Source: Rhodosorus marinus (Eukaryota; Rhodophyta; Stylonematophyceae; Stylonematales; Stylonemataceae). From it: 64,000 nt of DNA. Location of the stretch: assembly GCA_029953675.1 (NCBI GenBank), contig JAMWBK010000008.1, positions 124,001-188,000 of the forward strand, written 5' to 3'. Position 1 is the stretch's first letter; each line of letters starts with the position of its first letter. The notes under the pieces were generated by a model, which was not told where the DNA came from, did no database searches, and was given only the letters and a program-made list of their open reading frames with translations. A program made the translations under genes and the position numbers. Below are positions 18,216-28,200 of this stretch, piece by piece.

Positions 18216-20640
18216 GTCTTCCTCCTCCGCGTGCGTGTCGTCCCGGTTACCCCTGTTTACCAGTGACCGCTCAGCCTGGCATGAGCGTGTTCTCTCGTGG
18301 TTTTCGCACCTTTTCGCCTCCCACCCGGACGGTTCCCTTCCCCTTTGTCGTCAGAGCACGGCCGTACGGTTCCCTCGTCGACTTCACAAGCCCCTAAGAT
18401 TGGTGTTGGATTTTCTCCTGCAGCAGGTCGCCGCGAACCCTCACTGCTCTCTTCGCTGGGAACTCTTGTTCTTTTTTCCCCGCCTCGTGCTCACCTCCTC
18501 TACCGTCCCCCTCAACCCACATCCTCGCCGGGTCCACCCTCGCCGAAAACTGCAAATGTTCCTTTCCGGCGACTTTGAGGACCTCGAACGTCTTTATTTC
18601 GCTTCTCTCTCTTCCTTTTCTCCTAGTGCTCCCTCAGCTTTTAGGTCTTCTCGACAGAATCGGGCGCGTCACGCGGTGGCAGGCGGTGATCTGCGGCGGG
18701 CAGCCGGGATCCTCCAGCAGCGGCAACCTGTGGTTCCATACTCCGATGATCTTTCTTCACCGCTCCGTTTGCTCTTTCCCTCGGAAGGCTCCCCTTGGGA
18801 CTCCTCGTTTGAATCAGCGTTGGAAGAGTACCGCGCCGCGCCACATCCCAGTGCGCGGTTAGTGGTCAATCTGGAGATGGTGCGTGAGTTGGTTCATGAT
18901 GCTCCGAAGGGCCGTTCCCCAGGGCCCTCGGGGCTGCGGGTGGAATATCTCCGTTTCTTAAGTGATGAAGGTTTGAAGGCGTTGGCGTGGGTGGTCGAAG
19001 CGATTGTGAATGGTGATCCCCTGTGTGAGTGTGCGTGGTTCTTGGTCGGGCGTTCGCAGTTGTGTCTGCTTTCGAAGCCCGGTCACACGGCCTCGAGCCC
19101 TGCTATTCGCCCTATTGGCCTGGTTGAGGTGGTCCGCAAATTGGCGGCGCGATGGTTAGTGAAAATCCTGGTTCCCGAATCCCGCCGTTTCTTTGGGCAC
19201 GTGCAGTTAGGCGTGGGCTATCGTGGTGGCTGTGAGTTGTTGTCTGTTTTACTCCGTTCGGAAATGGCGTACTCCCCAGATTCTGGGCTCCTCTCTGTAG
19301 ATTTTACCAATGCGTTCAACCGCGTCTCTCGTCCGGCTCTCATGCACGTGGTGCGCGAAGTCTTCCCTGTAGGCTTTCCCTTTGTTAGTAGACTTTATTC
19401 TCCGCTTGGTCGTGGGGCTACCTATGACACCCTTGGCGCTTCCTCACACACGTTTGCGGCGCGCACAGGGGTACAACAGGGTGATCCCTTGTCTCCTTTC
19501 CTACATGCCTGTGGACTACAACTCGTCTTGCTTTGTCTTCGCTCCGAATTCCCGCAGGTTCGTACGGTTGCATACCACGACGACGTGTACCTCCTGGGGC
19601 CCCCTGATACTCTAGCGCTCGCTTATGATCGTCTCCGCTCCTTGGCTTCGCGGGTTGACTTGGAGGTTAATCATCACAAATCGTTCTACTGGGGAGGTGT
19701 AGCTGCACAAGAGCAGCAGGTACCTGCGTCGTTCCAGGATATTTGGAGACCGGATGGTTTTGTCCACTTAGGCATCCCCTACGGGTCGCCGTCCTTCGTT
19801 GAAGGCAAGTTGCTGCAGCTCCTCGGTAAGTACAGACAGCTGGTTGCAGAGCTTCGACGGCTCCCTCCGGGCTTTCTCCACTGCGCGTTGTTGCTGTTTC
19901 GGTATTGTTGCAGTCAGCGGTTAACCTATTGGCTTCGCTCACTTCCAACTCATTGGGGCCGGTGGTTGGCCACTCGTGCGGATGCTGAAAGTTTCCGTGA
20001 CCTGGGGTATTTTCTCGATGAAGAGCTGAGCGCTCTGCCGCGACCCACCTGTGATGTTGTGCGCGCCCAGGTAGGCCTCCCATTGCGATTGGGGGGACTG
20101 GGCCTCTGCAATCGTGTTGTGGTCCAACCTGCAGCCGCAGTAGGGGCCTGGGGAACCGCACTTCCCACTTTGAGCAGCTTGGGTATCTCGAAGTTCCGCA
20201 ATTTGATGGCGAGCCTCTCGCGGGGTGTCTTGCTTCCCAGCGTACCGGAAAGCGCCCAAGACTTGTTTCTGGAGCTCCAAACCGCCCTGAATTCCTGTAC
20301 TAGTCTCCCCGAAACCGTTCAACCCCGTCTTCCTGACTGGCGAGCTGTATTTGACCGCTCTCGAGGCTCCGCCCCGGGGATTCGTCCTGCGCCTGAACCT
20401 GTTCTAGGGGAGATTGACCCAGTGGTTGCCGCAGAAGAAGAAGTTCCAGTTGATCCTCCTGATGATTCCCAGCGCGCTGGGAGCCGAGCTCAAGCACGCA
20501 CGGATGCGCTGCAAAATATCCTTTTTTGGGACTTGCACCGTGCTGCATATGGCCGACGACTCGAGCAGATGGTCTCATCTTCTCGCGCCCGCGCCCGCCT
20601 ACGTAGTCTTGGAGGGGTATTAGCTCTCAGTGGCTCATGA
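18208..20640 (+). CDS. B element ORF2: reverse transcriptase without nuclease
   Basis: 810 residues from ATG 18,208, overlapping ORF1 by eight bases. An N-terminal extension carries FLSGDFEDLERLYFAS and AVAGGDLRRAAGIL, shared with A and C. RT motifs follow in order: RSPGPSGLRVEYLR, PAIRPIGLVEVVRKLAARW, motif A LLSVDFTNAFNRVSR (Asp about 365), motif B TGVQQGDPLSPF (about 420-431) and motif C AYHDDVYLLG (Y456-H-D-D459). A thumb region ends with LPLRLGGLGLCN. The product makes cDNA from element RNA at the nicked target. The ORF stops at TGA 20,638-20,640 just before the zinc knuckle, which in A is part of the same protein. Here the nuclease is in ORF3. Confidence 0.9.
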   Translation: MSESSSSACVSSRLPLFTSDRSAWHERVLSWFSHLFASHPDGSLPLCRQSTAVRFPRRLHKPLRLVLDFLLQQVAANPHCSLRWELLFFFPRLVLTSSTVPLNPHPRRVHPRRKLQMFLSGDFEDLERLYFASLSSFSPSAPSAFRSSRQNRARHAVAGGDLRRAAGILQQRQPVVPYSDDLSSPLRLLFPSEGSPWDSSFESALEEYRAAPHPSARLVVNLEMVRELVHDAPKGRSPGPSGLRVEYLRFLSDEGLKALAWVVEAIVNGDPLCECAWFLVGRSQLCLLSKPGHTASSPAIRPIGLVEVVRKLAARWLVKILVPESRRFFGHVQLGVGYRGGCELLSVLLRSEMAYSPDSGLLSVDFTNAFNRVSRPALMHVVREVFPVGFPFVSRLYSPLGRGATYDTLGASSHTFAARTGVQQGDPLSPFLHACGLQLVLLCLRSEFPQVRTVAYHDDVYLLGPPDTLALAYDRLRSLASRVDLEVNHHKSFYWGGVAAQEQQVPASFQDIWRPDGFVHLGIPYGSPSFVEGKLLQLLGKYRQLVAELRRLPPGFLHCALLLFRYCCSQRLTYWLRSLPTHWGRWLATRADAESFRDLGYFLDEELSALPRPTCDVVRAQVGLPLRLGGLGLCNRVVVQPAAAVGAWGTALPTLSSLGISKFRNLMASLSRGVLLPSVPESAQDLFLELQTALNSCTSLPETVQPRLPDWRAVFDRSRGSAPGIRPAPEPVLGEIDPVVAAEEEVPVDPPDDSQRAGSRAQARTDALQNILFWDLHRAAYGRRLEQMVSSSRARARLRSLGGVLALSGS

Positions 20641-21350
20641 CCGTACCAGCCTTTCCGCCACTCACACTGTCGGATTTCGAAGTGCGTACTTCACTGCGCT
20701 TATACCTCGGCTTACATCAGCCCCCCTGGCCGTACGAGATGGGTTCGTCGTGCCCTCTCTGCTCTCAGACTGAAGACAACGCAGATTTTGGAGCCCACCT
20801 GCTCGGTAGTTGCCCGGCGGTGAAAGGTGCTCGAACCCGCCGCCATACACGGATCTTGAACCTGTTATACCGGGAACTTCGGCCTATAGTCCGGCAAGCC
20901 GGTCTGGAAATCGAACGTGAGAAACCTTTACCCGTCGCGGACTTTCAAAATGATGAACGCCGTGTAGCCGACCTGGTGATCACCTGTGACGACAGCCGCC
21001 GTATCACATACGTTGATCTTGCTGTTCCTAACCCTCAAGCTAGTCGTTATCTCCCGGCTGCGGGGGAGCGCCGTGGATCTGCCGCCGCCAGCATGAGACG
21101 CCGCAAAGAGATCAAATACGCGGGGGCTTTGTCTTCCCCTGGTGTTCGTGCTTCGGCACTAGCCCATCGCTTGGTACCCCTGATCATTGAGTGCTTTGGG
21201 TTCATGGACTCTGTTGGTTCTCGCTGGCTTCGGGAGTTGTTCCGCGAACGCCCTGACCGTCTTCAATCGTTGTTTACCCGCTTAAGTTTCCTGCTGTGGC
21301 GCATGAATGCCGCTTTGATGTTGGAGGCGCGAGTTCTTCGCCGCACTTAG
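20637..21350 (+). CDS. B element ORF3: zinc knuckle plus restriction-like endonuclease
   Basis: 237 residues. The ATG at 20,637 overlaps the ORF2 stop as ATGA, in the -1 frame. The protein has a CCHC knuckle (C39-x2-C42-x11-H54-x4-C59), a basic RTRRHTRILNLLYRE helix, and the nuclease core VADLVITCDDSRRITYVDL (A111-D112, x14, D127), followed by a conserved helical tail (RWLRELFRERPDRLQSL, FLLWRMNAALMLEARVLRRT). These parts align with the last about 240 residues of A ORF2. In R2-type elements this nuclease nicks the target to prime reverse transcription. A diverged copy at 43.5 kb has the same frame relation and its own Met. The protein could be made by reinitiation or by -1 frameshifting. Confidence 0.85.
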   Translation: MTVPAFPPLTLSDFEVRTSLRLYLGLHQPPWPYEMGSSCPLCSQTEDNADFGAHLLGSCPAVKGARTRRHTRILNLLYRELRPIVRQAGLEIEREKPLPVADFQNDERRVADLVITCDDSRRITYVDLAVPNPQASRYLPAAGERRGSAAASMRRRKEIKYAGALSSPGVRASALAHRLVPLIIECFGFMDSVGSRWLRELFRERPDRLQSLFTRLSFLLWRMNAALMLEARVLRRT

Positions 21351-21633
21351 TCTTTTTTTCCCCTCGGGGTTTTTTCTTTCAGCCTCCGATTAAACCATTC
21401 GTCGTAGACAGGGAAAGAGGATTCACAGACGCGGATTTCGCTTTTGGTATTTTGTCTGGGGTTAGTATTTTGCACGCCAAATTACCGAGTTCCAATTGCA
21501 TTTGACTGTGACACACATGCCGACCAAGCCCATAATAATTCGGTGCGGAGCCCTGAGGGCCCAGGGCAGCGTCGGTTCCATAGCGGATAGGCACTATGTT
21601 AGTGTTGAATGCCAGTGTTGAGTAAATTGGAGT

Positions 21634-21977
21634 ACAGTGAGGAGTTGTCGAGGATTGGAGTTTTGTTTCTTTTTCGGTCGCGAGCGTGTTCGTTTACGGG
21701 AAGCGCTTCCTGTGGTACGCCTTCCCCTCGATTTTCCGCGGGGCGTCGTTTGCATTTGCAACTACTTCTGTCTTCCGGGTGGGTGTGTTGCGGGGCCTTT
21801 CCTATTTGGGTTGGGTTTGGTCGATTATTCTCTCGGTGCGGTTTCATATTGGTGGTGCAACGTTTCCTTTGCGCATTACCTCAGGATGGTAGGGATATCT
21901 CCGCGCTCGACGGAGCCTCATCCCAAGGAGGCACTGCCAGGTGGGGGACTCCGTGTTCGCCTCAGCTGCAGCACCTT
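21634..21977 (+). mobile_element. A1 5' end fragment (5' UTR and start of ORF1)
   Basis: From ACAGTGAGGAGTTGTCGAGG the DNA matches the 5' end of the A1 copy at 51,404 up to ORF1 codons for LRVRLSCS, then breaks off into a C-type fragment. A 3'-truncated non-LTR piece is unusual. It may belong with the A1 3' part at 22,331-23,150, with the middle replaced. Confidence 0.8.
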
Positions 21978-22260
21978 GAAGCGGTGACGTCACCATTACG
22001 TCCACCACGTACACATGCCCGCTCGTCGGGTGTCTTGCTACAATATCTGGTCGAATACCTGACCAGGGAAAGAACCCTTGCGGCTCCACTTGTAGGTCCG
22101 TAAAATTCCACAGGTGCATACATCGGCTCAGCTCCATTTTTAGTTCATCATGTCGCTTTGTTCGCATGCCTGACGACGTTCGGCAGTGATGCAGACGTTG
22201 AATTCCTCTTACATCGTGAGCTTGTTCACAAACCGTGCACGTGTTCGACGAGTGCGACAG
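21978..22260 (-). pseudogene. C-type endonuclease fragment
   Basis: On the minus strand the region encodes a knuckle-like CTVC, then HHCRTSSGMRTKRHDEL and GIRPDIVARHPTSGHVYVVD (PD-x14-D), clearly related to C ORF2 but distinct in sequence (DVMVTSPLQG). It ends abruptly at both sides inside A1 sequence. A tail-only scrap of an A element (ATGCTAATAAAGCC) follows at about 22,277-22,290 on the plus strand. Confidence 0.65.
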
Positions 22261-22330
22261 TCGAGTTAAGCGTTTATGCTATGCTAATAAAGCCCGTGAA
22301 AACCTCAGTTCGATTCTGAGAGTACGCACC

Positions 22331-23150
22331 AAGGCCACCTCTCGCACTTGTGGTTAACCACTCTACCGTCGTCATTGAGTCATCGTCTCGATGCTTTCCA
22401 GTTCCGTTCTGCCGCACGCATCTATCTCGGTTTGCCACAGGCTCCGTGGCACTCTAATCGGCCGTCTTTCTGTCAGGGATGTGAGAGCCGGATTGACGCT
22501 TGTGGCTACCACTTCCTGGGTTCCTGCGGACTGTTGCGAGGTCTCCGTACGAGGCGTCACACTCGCCTCAAGTACATCCTCAGCGAATTTTTGACTCGGA
22601 TAGGGCATACGGTTGAGGTTGAGTCGGAACTGCCCAGATCCATCTCGGACTCTGCACCGCCCCGTTGTATAGCCGATCTCCTCGTCTCCGACGCTGCTGC
22701 CAGACGCTCAACATATGTGGACCTTGCGATTACCTGCCCCGTGGCCAGCGCCCACCTCACCGCAGCCGCCCGCCGCCGGGGGGCCGCGGCTTCAGCCCTT
22801 CGAAGAGTTAAGGAACGACGGTATGCTGAGAGCATGGCCAGTCTGCCTTGCGCTGAGGGTCGCTCTCACCGGTTCCAGCCATTCATTGTGGAAAGCTTTG
22901 GTCACGTCGATAAGTCGGGTTTAGAGTGGTTGCGGAAATGTTTTGCTGAGCATCCTACTGAATATTTGGCGCTCTTGAGGCGTTTAAGTGTCTCCCTTTG
23001 GCGATATTCCAGCGACATGCTTTCCGAGGCGCGCCATCGGCGCCTGGGGTTGCATGCTTCCCTCCCTAGTTATTAGTTCATCTTCACGCCTTGCGTAGCG
23101 CTTCAGGCTATGCTAGTAAAGTCCAGTCCAATAAAGCCAGTTAAGCGGGA
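22331..23150 (+). pseudogene. A1 3' part: zinc knuckle, endonuclease and tail
   Basis: An open frame of 242 codons (22,348-23,076) covers the A ORF2 C-terminus with the CCHC knuckle, AD-x14-D core (ADLLVSDAAARRSTYVD) and the helical tail ending HASLPSY. The 3' UTR has the terminal hairpin (GCGTAGC, seven-base loop, GCTATGC, 23,093-23,113). The tail then reads AGTAAAGTCCAGTCC AATAAAGCCAGT, an expanded form. The RT part is missing. Confidence 0.85.
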
Positions 23151-23510
23151 AAACTTTTGAGACCCCGCTACATGTATTTAAGGATTTAATTCACGATGTG
23201 TACATCGGTCTTCACTTCCTGAGACAACACGGACTAACTCTAGACTGTAGTGCTAACGCGCCTCAGCTGGTGATAAAGGCGAAGGATCCAGGTATACGTG
23301 GGATCCCAACAACGGAATCAAAGGTAAAGAAGGGAAAGGGCATCGTGAAGGAGACGGTGCGGTTAACGGTCATGGACACCGAAGATGACATCGGGGAAAG
23401 TAACACCGACGAAGGGTATGCAGGGTTCGGTGATAATAAGGGAAGCGGAAAGGATCGGAGCAGCAAGGAAAAAGGGCTTGGCGAGATCATCCGAAGCCAG
23501 TAACTAGGTA
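23151..23510 (+). pseudogene. Retropepsin C-terminal remnant of an LTR retrotransposon
   Basis: The plus strand encodes VYIGLHFLRQHGLTLDCSAN followed by PQLVIKAK, matching the end of Gypsy-type aspartic proteases (ILG-x-DFL followed by a short strand). A Lys/Glu/Gly-rich chain to IIRSQ and a stop follow. The rest of the element is missing. The host sequence resumes at 28,356 after the A1 insertion (CATTACCCCGGCATCATTAT). The family assignment rests on this single motif. Confidence 0.5.
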
Positions 23511-23791
23511 ATTAGTTGTTGTTGTTGTTTTTGTTGTGAGGCTATGCTAGTTGTCGAGGATTGGGGTTTTGTTTCTTTTTCGGTCGCGAGCGTGTTCGTT
23601 TACGGGAAGCGCTTCCTGTGGTACGCCTTCCCCTCGATTTTCCGCGGGGCGTCGTTTGCATTTGCAACTACTTCTGTCTTCCGGGTGGGTGAGTTGCGGG
23701 GCCTTTCCTATTTGGGTTGGGTTTGGTCGATTATTCTCTCGGTGCGGTTTCATATTGGTGGTGCAACGTTTCCTTTGCGGATTCCCTCAGG

Positions 23792-25190
23792 ATGGTAGGG
23801 ATATCTCCGCACTCGACGGAGCCTCCTCCCAAGGAGGCACTGCCAGGTGGGGGACTCCGTGTTCGCCTCAGCTGCGGCACGTTTTCTTCCGAGGTTGACT
23901 TGGAAGGCGCTTCTGGCACCCAGGCGCGTTCACTTATCTCCGCTGTCACCAGCCTGATCACGGCTGCGAGTGATCGTGGAGTGCTCCCTCAGCTCACCCA
24001 GAAGCTAGGTGGGCTGGAATCGGGATTGCTGGCCAGGTCAAATTCAAATTCGGACGAGAATTTGAATTGCCCCAGAGTGGCAGCGTTGGCTGAAGGCAGT
24101 CAACATCCGGTCAATCAACATGAACCTGTCCCGGGAGGGCTGTTGCTTCTGCGCGGGACAGTACGACGTTGGGGAGCGGCAGGCCGGGCCAAAACGCGCT
24201 TCAGCGCTCGGGGACTCGAGGCAATGGTGGTGGTGACTGTGCGGCAACCGGTGTGGAGGAGACTGCAGCCGTGGACTTCCCTCTCTTGGACCAGCCCTCA
24301 GGTGGTCACCAGCTCCCGGCTACTTCGGGGGCACGTGGTGGCCGCAAGGGGGGCGCTTCGTACGCATCAGTCTTGCGGAAGGGCACCACTGCCACACGTA
24401 CGGCGGCTATGCTCCGTTTCATACCATCTCGCGAGCCTCAGGATGGACCTGTGGAGACCACTTTCCAATTTCTGTGGGTGCGAAATGTCCGGCCCCAGAC
24501 TACACGAGGACAGGTTCCGTCTATGCGAGACTTCCGGGACACTTTTGCGGAATCGTTAGGGTGCAGCCGGGGTGATTTCTTCTTCGCAAACTATGAGGGC
24601 CGCGATGTGCTGTTTTTGGTCTCCGCAACCGCCGCCAAGTACCTGGAGGCCTTGCTGGCGAAGCCTACCGAGCAGTGGCCTGAGAGCGCCCGGTGGCTGC
24701 GCTGCAACCCGCAGGTGGTTTTGCACTTCGATTTTGACCGTTTCTCGGGCAATTTCCTGTCTCCGGGAGAAACGGCAGGGCTCTCTGAGCATGAGAGCAG
24801 CGTGAAGGCGGCAGCGATCCATTGGCTACGGATTCAGCGCCTTGAGAGGATCTTGTTGGCGCGGTTCCGGTCGGGCCCTCGTCACCTGCGCATGGCGGTT
24901 TCCAGTTTCTTCGATCTGGAGAGGCGACTTGTGCTGACTTCGCGCTACAAGACAGAGCTGCAGCGGGTGGGGATTTTGGAGGGCTCTGCTTCCAGCACTA
25001 CTTCCAGCGAGAGTGGTGAGGCAGGGGAGCAGACTGAGGGCATGGCGGTGGAGGACGCCCAGGTTACTTTGCTGAAGCCCGCGGGATCCGTTCCGCGAGC
25101 CTCGCGGAGTGGGAGGCTCACGACTTTGGTGCGGATAGGAGGTAAGAGAGCGAGGACCGACTCCCCGGGTCTAAGGGGGAGAAGCACGAT
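23792..25190 (+). pseudogene. A1 copy a ORF1, two small deletions
   Basis: The frame starts MVGISPHSTEPPPKEALP. It is thrown off near 24,135 by an eight-base deletion relative to the copy at 51.4 kb, after NQHEPVPG. It resumes in the next frame with the conserved YASVLRKGTTATRTAAM and FLWVRNVRPQTTRGQ core. A one-base deletion in the C-run near 25,165 then removes the normal end (GSKGEKHD) and lets the frame run on into the ORF2 region. Confidence 0.85.
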
Positions 25191-25204
25191 TAGCGCTCAG
25201 GCAC

Positions 25205-25222
25205 GGCTGCGAGGTCGCAGCC
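25205..25222 (+). promoter_or_regulatory. Perfect hairpin just before the ORF2 start of A elements
   Basis: GGCTGCGA-GG-TCGCAGCC is an uninterrupted 8-bp inverted repeat ending one base before the ORF2 ATG. It is present in A1 copies at 35,319-35,336 (minus) and 53,081-53,098. The A2 copy at 48,055-48,072 (minus) keeps the stem but has TC in the loop. Its place in the 31-base gap between ORF1 and ORF2 suggests a role in ORF2 translation. That is an inference. Confidence 0.6.
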
Positions 25223-25223
25223 T

Positions 25224-28200
25224 ATGGATCTACAGTCTTATGTCCTGAAGGAGGGCGGAGACTGGGGCATTTGGCGTACGCGTTTTCGGAGTTGGCTCCG
25301 GCGGTGGATTTCCTTGGAAGGAGGCTCGCTTCCCCTCCGTGGGGGCATTCCCCCAGTCGTCCTTCCTCGTGGAGACCTTCTAGTAGCTGGAACCATTCTC
25401 GATTTCATCTTCACGAGCCTGGCTCGCAACATTCGGGACACAGTCATTTGGGTTTTTCTGGGGGTCATGCCGCGCCTGATTCTGGCCCCCATTCACACAT
25501 CGGAGCGCAGATGGCGAGTACGAGACCGACTGGCCCTGTTCTTGAAGGGAGACTTCGAAGTACTACAGCGCAGCTATTTGGCGTCGTCAGCACCATCCGC
25601 CCGTCGGACTCGGCATGGCACAGTGTCGCCCGTGCCAGCTCGAGTACAGAAATTGGTAGCAGTGGGCGATTTAAGTCGAGCGGCGCGGGTTTTGGAGGGC
25701 CAGGCGCCTGTCCTCCCCTACGATGATAGTCTCGCCCAGATGGTGTCGTCTTTGTTCCCTGAGTCCGACGTGGATTTGTCCCCTGAATTCGAGGTATTCT
25801 TGGACCGTCCGGAGTTGGCCAGGTTTCGCATCGATCTGACCCTCAGTGAGTCTGACCTGGAGGATTTGCTTCGTACCTCGCGTCGGGGACGCTGTCCCGG
25901 ACCCTCCGGACTAAGAACAGAGCTATTGCAGGCCCTGAGCCAGCCTGGCCAGAGCGCGCTTCTGAGGATCCTTAACAAGTTGTTCCAGGGCGTATCGGGT
26001 GCGTCTGCGCCATGGGAACATCTCCGGCAGGCACAGCTTTGCTTGCTCACGAAACCTGACCACCAGCCGGCCCACCCGCGTCTCCGGCCGATCGGGATGG
26101 TGGAGAGCCTACGGAAGTTAGCCGGGAGGTGGCTATGCCAGCGCCTTCGCCAGCGCGTCACAGCGTTTATGGCGCCCTTGCAAGTAGGGGTGGGATTTTC
26201 TGGGGGTTGCGAACTGATCACCCATGGGATCGAGCTAGAACGCGCCAGTAGGCCGGAGTGGGGAGTCTTGGTGGTTGATTTCCGGAACGCATTCAACAGC
26301 GTGTCGCGGACGCATGCGCTAGAGGTGCTCCGACGTGTGTTTCCGGAGGCGTGGCTGTTTCTATCGGGTATTTACGGAGGGGAGAGCCTCCCCTACTTGA
26401 CAACGGAGGGCACTGTTTTTCAAGCACATACTGGCGTCCAACAAGGCGACCCTTGCGGACCTCTTCTTCATGCCTGTGCCCTACAGCTCGTACTTTTACG
26501 TCTTTCGACTGAGGTCTCGGATCTTCGAATCTGCGCGTACCACGATGACGTAACATTGCTGGGCACCCCTGACACCCTGGCTAGGGGACTGACCGCGATC
26601 GAAGCGATTGCACGTCGCGTCGGTTTGACTGTGGAAACAGAAAAATGTCGCTTTCTCCCCCCGAGGGACGTGTCGCTGAACTCTCTGCCACCCACTCTGC
26701 GACTAATCAGCGAACGTGAAGGGTTCGAACACCACGGCGTCGGATTGGGGACTGACAACTTTGTCCAAGCATCCTGCGAGCGAGTTTTGGCACGGCACAA
26801 GCAACTCACCGACGCCATTGAGCACCTACCCGACAGCATGCTGCAATCGGCCTGCTTGCTTTCCCGCTTTTGTGCCGGTCCCAGACTCAACTACTGGTTG
26901 CGCAGCCTGCCTCCAGCTTGGGGCTCGTGGATCGCGGCTAAAGCCGACGAAATGACCCTGCAACACTGGGGAACGCTCTTGGATGAGCCCCTCGATCTTG
27001 AAGCTGCTCCCGACAGGGACTTTATTCGTGCACAGATCGCTCTACCGTTGCGATTAGGGGGATTCGGCGTCGCAGACCGTGGGCTGGTATGCTCGCCAGC
27101 GGCGGTTGCCTCCTGGGCTACCGCGCTGCGAACGTTGGTGACCTTCCGGATGCGAAGTGCCTGCCTCTTGGCTCGAGCTTTGACCAACGAGGATCCAGTG
27201 AGCCTGCCGCCCCCGCTTTTGACAATTTATGATGGTCTTCAACACGCGTTCAGGAGGTGCAACGCCGTGCCGGACGCAGATCGGTCCCGCTTTCGTTCCT
27301 GGAGGGAGCTGTTATGGGGACGAGCTGAAGCGATTGAGGATTGTCCCCTCGACCGAGTTCTTGCCGATGACGGAGAGGCTAGCCCCGGGTCACCTGTTGC
27401 AGACTACCCGGGTTTGAGCCGATTGTGGAGCTCCCGCACTGATGTGATTCAACATAGCCTCACCTGGGGCCAACACAGTGCCGCTCACACAGTCATGCTC
27501 AATTCTCCTCTCACGCCGCCTACCACTGCCGCTCGTCTCCGCGGCATGGGAGGCCACCTCTCGCACTTGTGGTTAACCACTCTACCGTCGTCATTGAGTC
27601 ATCGTCTCGATGCTTTCCAGTTCCGTTCTGCCGCACGGATCTATCTCGGTTTGCCACAGGCTCCGTGGCACTCTAATCGGCCGTCTTTCTGTCAGGGATG
27701 TGAGAGCCGGATTGACGCTTGTGGCTACCACTTCCTGGGTTCCTGCGGACTGTTGCGAGGTCTCCGTACGAGGCGTCACACTCGCCTCAAGTACATCCTC
27801 AGCGAATCTTTGACTCGGATAGGGAATACGGTTGAGGTTGAGTCGGAACTGCCCAGATCCATCTCGGACTCTGCACCGCCCCGTTGTATAGCCGATCTCC
27901 TCGTCTCCGACGCTGCTGCCAGACGCTCAACATATGTGGACCTTGCGATTACCTGCCCCGTGGCCAGCGCCCACCTCACCGCAGCCGCCCGCCGCCGGGG
28001 GGCCGCGGCTTCAGCCCTTCGAAGAGTTAAGGAACGACGGTATGCTGAGAGCATGGCCAGTCTGCCTTGCGCTGAGGGTCGCTCTCACCGGTTCCAGCCA
28101 TTCCTTGTGGAAAGCTTTGGTCACGTGGATAAGTCGGGTTTAGAGTGGTTGCGGAAATGTTTTGCTGAGCATCCTACTGAATATTTGGCGCTCTTGAGGC

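Larger units (their letters stand above)
16659..21401 (+). mobile_element. Full-length B-family non-LTR retrotransposon
   Basis: The element is 4,743 bp and is flanked by perfect 8-bp target duplications TCGTAGAC (16,651-16,658 and 21,402-21,409). It has a 258-base 5' UTR and three overlapping ORFs, then a 51-base 3' UTR with a T-rich stretch, the hairpin CCCC-TC-GGGG (or CCC with a CTCG tetraloop) and the end GATTAAACCATTCG. There are no LTRs and no poly(A). All three ORFs are open, so this is the copy most likely to be recent or active. Pieces of the same family lie at 0.7, 1.2, 1.5, 9.7, 11.5, 41.8, 43.3, 43.5 and 44.6 kb. Confidence 0.9.
16651..21409. repeat. Target-site duplication TCGTAGAC around the B element
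   Basis: Identical 8-bp copies at 16,651-16,658 and 21,402-21,409 define both ends of the element. The interval 21,410-21,633 beyond it holds nothing that I recognise. Confidence 0.8.

Noticed and set aside
21844-22167. A 107-codon minus-strand gene
   Set aside because: It is the nuclease part of a C-type element read into inverted A1 sequence, not a host gene.
22296-22330. T-arm-like hairpin CTCAG-TTCGATT-CTGAG followed by an acceptor-like stretch, suggesting a tRNA
   Set aside because: The upstream bases give no convincing D-arm or anticodon arm, and the acceptor pairs at only five of seven positions. Part of the would-be tRNA is an A-element tail scrap.
22300-22345. A1 5' and 3' parts at 21.6-23.1 kb as one solo element with an engineered-looking cargo
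   Set aside because: The middle piece is an ordinary C-type fragment in inverse orientation. No target duplication or intact cargo gene supports a functional composite.
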